Assembly (NCBI RefSeq): GCF_000524195.1
Contig: NW_020170399.1
Span: 917,758 to 981,757, forward strand
Source of the DNA: Echinococcus granulosus
Taxonomy: Eukaryota > Platyhelminthes > Cestoda > Cyclophyllidea > Taeniidae
DNA: 64,000 bases
Direction of reading: 5' to 3'
The translations under genes and the position numbers were made by a program. The notes under the pieces were generated by a model. The model saw nothing but the letters and a program-made list of their open reading frames with translations, had not been told where the DNA came from and ran no database searches. Shown one piece after another: positions 13,401-25,400 of the stretch; the stretch's first letter is position 1, and every line of letters begins with the position of its first letter.

Positions 13401-16400
13401 CTCTAGTTTATTCAAATTTTCTCAGGCTTTTCTCACTCAAAAAGCTGACCACTTTCCCCGTTCTTATTGATGAGCCTAAATTTAAGTAGTTCAGGTTTAC
13501 GTTATTCAAACGGAGAATTCTTTGAATTAGTCTCATTACACGAAAAATGCTGCTAACCGATTTGTCTCCTTTTTATCTTTCGTGTCGCTACTGGAAGACA
13601 GAAATTCACAGCACCATTGAAGAGAGATTCATTAATTTTCTCATCACTAATGGCTCAACAATTCGTTTGACTGTAAACAATGAATTAATCTAACCTGCCA
13701 AATGCACGGAAGAAATCTTTTAAGAAAGGCTTCTTGTTTCTTGCCAAAACACTGAATGGAATTGATGGATTTGTAATTTTTTGCCGCCTTAACAGGATGT
13801 TATTGAGTTTCTCTTCGACACGCGAAACGATTGCAAACGGTTTTGGAAGAAGTGTATCGAGCATCACGCCTTCTTCCGGTGCCCTCTTCAAGAAAGATCA
13901 TCCCAACGGCGACCAAAAGTGGTCACAAAAGGCTCCTCTTTCCGGTGAGCATATTTTGATGACTTTAGTTAATAAACTCACAAATGAAAGTTTATTTTAA
14001 GCATTATAGTCCTCCTTTGTACTTATCAGAAGGAACAGAAGCCATTAATTCCAAAAGTTCATAGACAGGTATAAATTCTCCATATAGTTTTATCATTATT
14101 AAGTTGCTTAGTTGATTTTTTCCGTGGACAAATTTATCTTCATTGTGTCAATTTTTGTTGTTTCATAAATTGCCTTGACACGAGAATCAAATTACGGACC
14201 AAGATTCTTCGAGTCCGTTTGTCAAAAATAAAACGTTCCGTAGAGTAAAAACATAATGGACCACGTAAACGAATGCGAGCAATTGCCTTCATTTTTGCAT
14301 AGGGGTTCATTAAAAATTTGCCATAATATATATTCAAAGCAAATCTATCAAAACATAACCTGAAAATATACACCAAATATTGCATTTTTTTAGTTTCTGT
14401 TTTGTTTTATAATTACTTATGCATGTTTCCTTCTTCGGCGCATCACCTAGCGGAATTTGTGAGCATTCTAGTGATAACTTTTTGGCTGTAGATTCGGCCA
14501 AAAGTTTGATGCAGCACTCGAGTCCTGGCCAAATATTTTGCAGCACCTCGAGTCTTCCCCGAAGACAAAGGAAGTCATAATACTAGGACCGAATGTGTAG
14601 GGGCGGGGGGACCACTGGCATGCCCCCGAGGTCATGCCGACCGACGGAAGCACATAGGCGGAGCCTTAAGCGCCCGCAAAATCCAAACGAAGCGTTAAAC
14701 AAACACTCGAATTATTACATTCTGCCAACCGCAAGGGTGAGCGTACCAATGTGCAGTGGAAAGGAGATGCAATTTATTCATACCCCTAAGAAATAGAAAT
14801 TAAAATAGAACTATTTAGCAGTGCCAACAGTGCTGACCGAATGAGCCTTGGATCAAGTAATGACCGAGTAATGGAGCATATGAAAATGGCGTGATCATCA
14901 GAGATAAAATGTTCTCTCAATCATGAAAATTTCATAAATTCGCATATTTTTGCCGAAAAGAAAATGCCTTTTTAGCGTGTTAGGGGACATGCCTTGGTTC
15001 AGAAATTGGCGATGGTGTTGGTCTATTTTAGGCGTGAAGTTCAATTCAATAGAACAAACGCATTTCTCATTGGTTTGTAAATTTGCCTTGACTCCGCAAA
15101 AAATGACAAATGCAACTCTGGATTAGGGACAAACTCAAGTTGTTCACCAGCGAATGCCTCCCAAAATGCGTTTTTTTAACAATACATGTTATTTACATGC
15201 GTTGCCCAAATGTTAGATTCTTGGATGATGTGCTTACCTCCATTGTTCGATGAGTCGAGAAGCATTCTGAATGGGTAATTTTAATTCAAGATCTAAGGTG
15301 TTCTAGGTAGTATTACTGTGGAGTCTTAAGATGTAAAATCTTAAGAGTTCGGGTAAGGTATGTTCCCCTAACTGCCATATCAGTGCATATTTCCGGCCAG
15401 ATTTGGTTCCCGTGAACAGTTTATCTATGGTGCATATCGCTTCAGTATAAAGGCCTGGCACTAGAAGTTTCGACTGCATTCATTCAATAAACTGTTTAGA
15501 GAATTTTCTTAACTATTGGTAAGTTTTACTCTAAAATCCATAGTGGAGTTGTTTTTCCTAATAATTACTTCTGGAGTCATGAGTTAGTAAATTGAATGTT
15601 TATTTTTAGTTATATTGGCCGAACACAAAAGGAACTCATCCGTTTCATGCGTGAAAGCAACGTCCGAAGACCACCGTTCAAAAGGTTTGCGTATTTCCAG
15701 ATAATAGAAAGGAGGGAAAGAATAAATTTGTCGCTTACTGGAACGTCAGCCACCAAATTTTCTACCCATTAGTTGGAAGTCCTATATGAGATGTTTCAAA
15801 GAAATTTGTTCTTTTCAAAATGGGCAAGCTATTTGGTTATAGCTTGTAATTCGCCAACTTTTTTTACTCAGAATGAGGCCGTCTGTTGTCTGCCAAAGTT
15901 TACCCCTGTACTTAGACAGCACTTAGGATCTGCACTTTAGAAAAAGTAAAAAAGGAAATTCTTTTGCTTTCCTTCCACGCAACTGAAATCGAATTCACTT
16001 CAGACCACTTCACAACCGTCAAAGTAGGTGTTGAACAAATCTGCGTGCTCCCTGTGTTTGCTTACACAAAAATATAGGCAGAACATCTTTTCGGATTGTA
16101 GAAATAGCCAACACTGAGGCAAGTATTCCTATACCTTCAATTGTAAGAAGCTGTTTCTTCTCTCATAGAAATGTTAAGGTCGCTTATTTTGTTAAAGGGG
16201 AGTAACATGTGTTTTGAGGGGAGGGAAATAAGTGGGGTCACTGTGGGGGTTTGCAGGCCCTCAACAGCAAGAAGAGCACATCCGACGATGCTGACGGGTC
16301 CCAACTACGCACACGCACGAATGGGCACCATGTCGATGACCCTGCGCTCCAAGTCCGCCGACCACCGGCGACACCAACTCTTCGACTCAAGTCAACTTCA

Positions 16401-19400
16401 TCTCCATGGTGGAATCATCGGTAGTTCTCGCAACTTGCTGGACCAGGCTGTTGCCGGTGTTAACAGCGTCAACCAATTAAAGCGCGCTCACTCCAGCTTC
16501 GTTCCCAACGCCACTAACATCGGCAAGTCCAAAGTTCCTCCTTTCTATCTTCCGGCCTTATACTAATAAAGTTTTAAGTTCTAAAATGAATTGAATGATA
16601 ATTAGATTTTAAATAGATGTCTGTAGATGGCGAATTTTTTTGTGCATTAACTGTTAAAAATTAGGAAGCACCTCCTTGTTCACTTAATAGTACCAAAAAA
16701 ATGATTTTAGTTTCATAAGAGAAAGTAGTTTGTTAAAGTGGCACAAGTATGCACAGATCTTGTTAAACCTTAATTTTTTCCCCAGATGTAGAGGTTGAAC
16801 ATTTAGCCGGCAAATTAGGTTATTTCGGGTGTTTTATTTTGGAATATGAATTTAACAGTGTTTAGTGTTAACTTCATTTACCGTGTTTATAAATTGCAGG
16901 ATTATCGACTGGAGCAGTGGCGACAAGCGGATACTCTACAATGGGTGAAAGCAGCAGCGGTGGTCACTTGGCTGGTGAGGGGTTGGACGCTGACGGCAAA
17001 TCGCTGGAGGAGAGCGGTGGCGGCGGCGGCGGTGGGCGAGGTAAAGTAATTGGTCAGGAGTTAATGGGTACGATGGTGCCTCCCGCCGGCCTCGTCCGCA
17101 CTGATTTCGATGGGCAGCCGAGTCCCGTCGCCACTGTCCCACCTGCCGTGCTCGCCTCCACAGCTTCGATCACTAATACCACCATGGCTAATTCTGCACC
17201 TACTGCGGCACCACCACAGCCTCCGCAGAAACCCACTAGAATGTCTGTTACGGGCTCTACTAGGCGACAGAATAATGAATTTGTCTACGGAGCTCATGTT
17301 AGTTCAATGAAGAATTTATTTGCAATGGTCGTAAAATACACATCAAATATCCGAGTTTAACTTTGTTCATGGTACCCCTTGCCATCATCGGCCTGATAAG
17401 CAAATAGCCCTGTTTTGAGCGTCCCGAACCCACATACTGCACAAGTCGCTGAATTTTATTGCGCCATTAACGCAAGATTCTGATCAACGTCAGTCTTTTC
17501 GCCCTAAGTGTGGTCGCGTTGCCAACCATAACCGTCCCTGCCTCATTTTAATTGCCGTATAGATGACCACTTCACCAAAGCTGTACATGAAAACAGTATT
17601 CATAGCAGTTGCTTTGACTGGAAATAGAATTGAAATTTATTCTCCATTCTAAAATTCCTCAGTTTGTCGGAAAATGCTCAAGTTGATGGCGCTTTCCGCG
17701 TGCATCCAGCCACTGCTATGCATGAGTTAAATTTTAAACAATTCTCCTCATTTGGTGGCACTTCATTCATCAAAGTAGTTAGGTAACATTTAACCAGTAA
17801 CAATTAATAGTTTAAATTATTTGAAACAAGTCTAACTAGGCGGCTATTACTAAACTTCATGAAATGCAATATGCAAATCGACAACGATGAAAAGCAAGTT
17901 TATTACGGGACTTTGCTTACTTCCTGCGAACTATGCGAAGGCTTGAACTCTTCTTCTATGAAACCCTATGGAAATTGTAACTCTTAAATGAAACTTTTGG
18001 CTCATTCCCTAGTAGAACATTGTAGTTCACTACCTGTCCGGGTGTAAAGGGGAGCAAAACAAAATTTTGTCCCAGTGACGTTTTGAGATCTGCATACTCT
18101 AGCTATTGTATGTTCTCAATTTAGGGCGGTACACTCAGGCGGCAGGCCTCTCTAGCTGAGCGCCGACAGGGTGAAGTCTACGGTGGAGATAAAGCTGAAG
18201 GTCAGTGATGCCCTTTTTTCTGGATTCAGTCAAATTTGTACAGACTGTTGTGATGGGACCGAAGTGATACGGAATTAGTATTTGCTACTTCATGCTTGCA
18301 ATTATTCACTTGACTGAAGTTTTTTATCATTATGCTATTAATTTGCCGAGGCGGGTATAAATGCTTGTTTGACGTCAGTAAAAATGAGTGAAGGAAGTCC
18401 GAATTGGGATTTGATTTTGCAACTGCCGCACCATTGTCATGCAAGCTTTAAACTAAGAGTGAGAGGTGGGTAGATGAAGGGATCGCTGTTGGGTTTCCCC
18501 TAGGCCATAACTCTGTTATCAGGGCTTGTGCAGTTTCAGCACGCCAATACCCTCCTAGCGACCACAAATTATGCCTAACCAATGGCAACTGCCTCTCTCA
18601 TCGGCTTTCGCTTTTTCTTGCGTGGCTAACCTAATTTGAGCTCGTACCCCCATTGGACCGGAGGAGAGAGCTGTTGTGCATTAAGTCTACTTTTTGAAAA
18701 AGAAATTACAGTTCACTTACCCGACCTTCAATTTTGAGGGGAGAAATTGTGAATTTACTTGGATTTAGACGTTTTAGTCGGGCTATTTCCGTTCTCGGGA
18801 AAAACATAAACTTCATCGACAAAATCGTCCTGCGTGATTAATTGACCTCTAGACAAATGGAGAGGCATGTGAATTGCGAAGTTCTAAGGCTTTAAACTTT
18901 GTTTCGTGCTACAAACAGTTATTTAAACTCCCTTCTATCCTGCGTGATAAAAGGTGCTTCTGCAGGTAGATGTTACGTGACTCAAAGATTACTGTTTTCT
19001 GCACCACTTATTCCTTTATTAATTTTAGACTTCGTGCTTTATCTGATAGAAATGACACTTTACGTTACGTTTTTCAGAAGAACTGATTCTGCACAGTAAG
19101 CAAATGTCAACATCAGCCATCTACGCTTTTGGTCAACAGCCACAAACCTCAGTGCAGGTTCTTGTCAAGCCTACAAATGGTCTGCTGCCATCACCAGTGA
19201 GCACCACAACGATGACAATGAACACCGTTATCACAACAGCTCAAGTCAGAACTCCCTATGTACATGATCCAACGACTGGTGATGTGCTATTTACCACCGT
19301 TTCTGAGAAGAATCTCCAACCGCATACACCATATCGTGAGGTACGTCCTAATTATCACTTTCAAAACCACTATTTCATACATATGTTTCATCGAACGATG

Positions 19401-22400
19401 TAATTTTGCGTGTTATTAATTCTTCTTACATAAGGAGGAGATACTTCAAGCAGAAGAAAACGTCGAAGAGACCCAGCTACCTCCCTCCATGAAACTACTG
19501 GGTACATCTTGTCGGTGTAAAACCACGGCTACTCAAACGGTTCCAGCCAGTGACGAGGAGGAAGAAGTTGGTCGCGGGAAAATGGACGATGCCGAAGTGG
19601 TGGAAGTAGCGGAGGTAGCCGTAGGTTCGAATCCAGACAGGCCTGGTCGAAAAAAATTGCGCCAACATTCGAATCAATCGTCTTCAGGACGAGTCGACTC
19701 TATTTTCGATGGTGGTACGGACTCCTCGGCCACAGCTGCCCAAATCGTCGGAATCGACCAGTGGAGCTCCAGTGGTACGGAGAGCACCACCGGAGTGATT
19801 ATACGCAGTGGTGTTACAGCCGAATGGACAAACGAACATGAGGTGAAGCCAAATCCAGAATCTTCGATTGCTCAACCTCAACCGGAACAAGTGGCCAACT
19901 ACCCGATACGAACGGAAAAATCAGAGAATGTGATATATGTTCATTAACCACACTTATTAGATACATCATTTTTAATAAATTACACAAAAACATTTTGCGA
20001 TTTTAGATGAACACATTATCAAACATGTTGCCAACCGACACATTACCTGCTCGAACAGACCAGGCCCGAGCGAGTGCTCAACCCTTTGGCTTTTCATACG
20101 GGTTCTCGAGGTCAATTCCAGCTGGTGTCCATTTGGCTGGCTTGACGGATCCACCTGATAACAGCAACTTTTCTAAAACTCCTGAGATCGGTTTTCCAAC
20201 TAATTGGGTACTTTTTAAGATACTTTTAAAACTTTCGCTTCAAATCACTAAGCGCTAATCTAAATTCAGGTAAATTACTCAGATGGCCTTTCGGTGCACA
20301 TCTGTTTAAATCCAAAGATATAAATTGTCTTATTGATGTAGTTCATATTTTGGAAGATTTTGATGTTTTTAATTACGTGGAATGTTTCCCACTTCAATGT
20401 TCAGGTGAGGGACAGACAAGACCTTCCAGTATCGGCGGAACCTTTTAGCTACCCTAAGCTGACTCCATTCGGCTTTGTGCCTCGCCAACCAGTTCATTCC
20501 TCTCACATGCTACCTCCTCATACATGCAACGTCCAGGGTGGCTTCTATGGCGAGGGAGTAGCTCCTTGCCTGTATATGCATCCACTTCGACTGCAGGCAT
20601 GCATTAACCATATTTTGGCTGTCGTATTAATTGTTCGCTGCCACTCAGAGAAATTAGGCGTCCATTTCAGCGTTCCACTGGGAAGAGAGCGTTATAATGT
20701 TTAAAAAACATAAGTACTTGTTCAAATAATGGGGTTACTGGCCGCTGTGTTGAGCGTGACTGAATTCATACATAGGAATCCGATGTTTGCTAGTCATTTA
20801 CTTCAAGATTACAAATCCTTTCTATACCATTACATCGTATTAAGGAGAACTAATTTCGCTGTTTCGTACCCAAAGCAGGACTGAGATATTCCACCAGCTA
20901 GCGGAGTGTAACGGTTACTAAGTATTTTATTAGCATGTTCAATGAGTTGATTTTTTGTGACAAAAGCATTGCGTCGATTTTCGAAAAAGGTAATTTTTTT
21001 TCTTCCAGGACATGAAGATGTGTCAGCGGCAGCACAGAGATCGTGTTGCGGGACTTCACCAGCACCACCATCATCACGCAGGCCATCGTCACCATCATCA
21101 TCACCGAGGTCATCACAAGGGGGAGGAGCACGGGACACAGGGTCAAGCGCCCCCAACCCCTCGTCCAACCGCAGATGTTTGTTGTCATGGCCAACCGCGA
21201 TATCCCTATGGCGCGTACAATGAGAGCTCCCCTTCTCACAAACGCTCCCACAGGAAACGAGATGCAATGCCTTCAAGAGATGCTTGTGTGGCACAACCAT
21301 ACAGACTTACGAGGAGGGGCAAGCATCGATACAAAGATGCAAATGAGTGGGTTTGACTGGCATCCAATGTCTGCCTTTTCCAACTTCCACTTGGTGAAGG
21401 ATACCTTTACCACATAGGTTATCTATAGGCGTAAAGGCGAATAAAGGCTTGAAACCTATTTATTATCAACTTACCATATCACTAACATGTTGCATGAGAA
21501 GTAAAAGAACCTTTATGGTAAAAATACTTACAAATATTAAAGTCACCATAGCGTCTTTTATAAAATGACAATCTATTTGCAAAACGGCGTGCATTTCCAG
21601 TGTTAGTCATTAGAGGCAGTAAATTGGACAGGTCGGTAAAATTCAAATATCTACCTGGGTTCCTGGCAAATGTGCCACTTAAAAACCCATATATGATTGA
21701 TTATGTGAACAGTCTAGAATATTTAATTACTGGACAATTTAAATAGACAACCGCGATCAGGATCTGCATCAAAAGCGTTTGAGGGAGGCGTCAGCGGTGA
21801 CGGTGGTGATGAGGAGGAGCCACCAGCGCTGTCAAGCCATGGCCACCACAATCACCGTCATCTAACCCCCTTGGGTGCACCTCAACCACCCACACTACCA
21901 CTGAAACCTGGTGAGGCGAAAGAGGAAGCGCATGTATGCAAACTTCACTCCCAGTCCATTGTTACTACAGCTGTTGCCACCGGCGGCGGTAGCAAGCGAC
22001 GTCAGGAGGAGGGTAGGCCTTCCAAAAGCGACGATCGAAAGCAACCAATAGCAGGTAGGAGGGTGGTGGGTCCCAGGTCTCTGTGAATAATCCAACGGTC
22101 AGCTAATCTCGCTTTATTATTGACTCTCAGTTGGTGGACATCACCACCATCATCACCACCATCACCGAGTCTTACGAGAACAGGAAGAACAAGTGGAAGC
22201 TCCCCATCGACTTAAACGTCGACCTGTTCAATCGCCAGCACTAGTTGGTGAGGAGCCGCAGTCGTGGGGAATTTCGTCACCGATTCTTGGGGAGGAGAGG
22301 AGTAGAGTGGGGGTCACCCAAGCATCTCCAGTTCTCTCCACTGTCACCTCTACTGCAGGGAAGAAGATACCTGTTCCTAAGGAGTATATGGAGAAGATTG

Positions 22401-25400
22401 GGGTAATGGCCACTGCCATGTATTTGCTTAGTGACACTGTGACATTTTCATGCAGAATCCATAGCAGTTTTATCTTATTTGCGAGAGCGGACTCTGAATA
22501 TCCTCATGCGACCCCTATGAATTCGATAGACAGGTAATTTAGAGTTATCCCCCAATTTAACCTCAATATGCAGCCCTTTTACTTTATGCAATAACAGAAC
22601 TTTGAAATTCTTTGCTTGGCTACTTAAGTAGCCACGCAACGAATAACTTTGTATAAGGACATGCTCTTCCGACGTCGTGGGAAAGTGACTATGCAAGCCT
22701 TATAACTCGGCATTCTTATTTTGATTTTATATAAGAACGCTTGTAAAAGAACTCATTAGGTTACGGTAATTAACTCACCATCAATATGAGTGAATACCGG
22801 TTTTGAAAGTAGACTTGATGTAATTACAATCTATTCATCACTTTTCTAGTCCCACAAGGCAAGTATCGAAGCCCTCAAAAGGGAGCTGCGTTCAGTGGAG
22901 ACGGCGTCGTCGGTTGTTACTACGGCAAGCACTGCAGCTGCGAAATCCAACATTGCACCGTCTCGAGGAGGCTTAGGCAGAAGTAGTGCGTTTTCTCGAG
23001 GTTTCATTCCAGAAAGCAGTGGACAGCACCCTCCTCCCTCTATTTCTCCTTCGGATGAAGCTGCAGCCCGTCTAGCTGACACTTCAGGGTCGGCGTCATT
23101 GGGGGATTTTAGAAGTGCCATTCTAGCAGGCGGTAGTGGGTTAGGCGAGGATTCATTACAAAAAAAGACTCCTACACAGATTGGAAAAGGTAGCGAAGGT
23201 AAATGAATATGCGTAGCTACCACGTCTTGCACTTTGATTACTTTGTTATGTGTTTTTTTTTCGTTATTCAGGATTGTTAGCCGCACCTCAGGATGCCACC
23301 CACCTGGAGTCGGAATCTGATTCTAGTCCAGAGCAGGTGGGCATGCACAGTATAAGACGCTCTTTGCGCGAAAGTACCTCGAGGCATTCCGCAATTCCAC
23401 CGCCTGGAATGTCTAGTCTTGGTGAAGCCCCGAAGCCTCCCTCCCTGCCACGGTCGTCCAGCTTTTCATCAACCAGTTCTTCTGACTCCTCTATTGTCTC
23501 CTACTCGCGTTCACAGTCTCTCTTCTCACATGGTAGACTAAAATGGGAAAGGAAGCCACTTTTTATGAACTTTTGTTAAAATATTAGTCATGGTGAGAGA
23601 ACTCTTCATTTGGTATGGTAATGTACTGTAGATTTATGTGAAATGGGAACAACAATCATTTTATTAAGTAATTTAGGGGGTGTTTATCGGTTGCTTGTCA
23701 TAGTAACCTTTAATTTCATGTTTATTTTACTTCTTTCACGTGCTTATCTTCTTCACAAAAGGTGCGGCACTTTCGGTTGATTCAAGCGTTTCACAGCCGT
23801 CCACATCCTCGAATATGTCGTCTGACGAGGAGCCAAGTTTTTCGTCGACGTCACCGTCACCGGAGTACTACTCACACCGACGCCAACCACGCCATCACCA
23901 CCATACTTGTCACGAATGCATTTCCCGCTCGCAAGGGCACCTACAATCCTATGTCGGCAGTAGTCATCGCATTATCAGCCGCCATCATCAGCGGAATCGA
24001 AATTACCACCAAGACCAGAAGTCTGAAGGAAAGCGAAGTAAATCTAGTCGCTCCTCTCGTGGCGTGCGACCTGATCCCATGTTGCTAAAGACCTTTTTCG
24101 ATGATGAGATTGCATTGGAGACAATCGCGCGACAGCAGAAGCTGTTGAAGCGTGAGCTGGCAAAGCAGAAACAGCTTGCAGCAGCGTTGGAAGAAGCGAA
24201 GAGGCGAACTCAACAGTTACTGCAAGAGGAGGCAAATGTGGAAAAGAAGGTGGAGGAACCGGCTAAGATAAAGGAAGAGCAGGAGGGGGAGGTACCTCGG
24301 AAGGGGGGAAAAAGAGAATTCTCCTCGCCTGCCGGTTCCCCTCATCGTGGACATCATCGCTCCTCATCCTCCGGGCGAAGACATCATCACCATCGTAAGA
24401 GTCGGCGGCATCGTCGGCAGCCTAGTTATTCTGAGGAAGAGAGAAATTCCGAAGAGGAGCACAAAAAACTCTTGTAAGTAATAATGTATGCAATGTTAGT
24501 AGCATTTCATTTATATCTAATTTTTGCCGATGCGGTTCAGTTTGATGACATTTCTAAACAACTTCTGTTCATAAATTGATATTGGGATCGCTAGAATGCA
24601 TTCGCAGCTATCAGACGCAAACTAGTGATTCATTTAGGCACTATAAAGTTCATACACGAAGTTGACGCTATCTGGCCCATTCCGTGGTTGCTCAGGAGAA
24701 CTTATCATGCAATAAAGTGAGATTCATTTTACGACGAATTGATGATGTAACCAAGCGTTTAGCTCCACTAACTAGTACAACGTCTGCAATTTGCATGTTT
24801 GGATTCAATGGAGCATGGTAAATCATCTCCAAATCGTCTACTTGTGCTGTACTTAAAGATCCTTGCATGAATGATAATCGTAATGCTTCTGTTGGTAACT
24901 AAAACATCGGTTAAGTTTAAAGCAAGCCTCATTGAAATATAATTACTTCCTTCACTCTTAGATCAGACAAACATGAGGAAGAGTCTGGTGACCGCGCCTC
25001 GCATCGAAAGCGTAGTCGATCAAAAAGCCGACACCATCGGCATCGCAAGATGAGTCCTAATGGAAAGGATGAATCTCAAGCTACATCTTCAAAGGAGAAG
25101 GGAAATAAGGAGGTCACAGGAGTCCCAGAAGAGCAATATGAGTCTTCCAAACCTCAAAAGCAAGTGGCTGAACAAGCCCATGGGGAATCCAAAAAGGGTA
25201 ACCTATTTACTTATGTGTAGAACATTATAGGGGACTTATAAATAATTGAAAACGCTTTGCAGTGGGATAGCATTTCATGATTTCTTTCCTGAGTGTGATT
25301 TAGGACCCATTTGGGTAATCCCGAATGCAGAATAAGATAGTCGAGGCAATAAATATGTTCACATTGTTACTTATTGCCATTCAATAGGGGAGTCTGCTCA

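Larger units (their letters stand above)
4468..15684 (+). other. FERM and FERM-adjacent domain exons (exons 1-9)
   Basis: Encodes about residues 1-340. F1 lobe: KTINVRVLHLDET, LYVQVIRKFNILESDYF and the CWLDHTRPLVRQI turn. F2 lobe: YLFALQIKRDLVTGVL, then LLGSYIVQAEIGDF, then a FALLDTARKVEFYGVRLHPA helix ending in exon 6. F3 PH-like lobe: MSLAVTHLGLSVFQ, INTFSWAKIRKLSFRRKRF and CKRFWKKCIEHHAFFR. FERM-adjacent: KGSSFR joined to YIGRTQKELI. KLSFRRKRFLIKL and GRTQKEL are closest to FARP1/FARP2/FRMD7. Exon 6 (10106-10193) sits alone between two ~2.9 kb introns and is easy to miss; its phase (one base, then 29 codons) fits both neighbours exactly. Confidence 0.9.

Noticed and set aside
20830..21300. 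156-codon minus-strand frame opposite the FERM gene
   Set aside because: It is the complement of His-codon-rich exon 17 (CAC/CAT gives GTG/ATG); a shadow of the plus-strand coding sequence.
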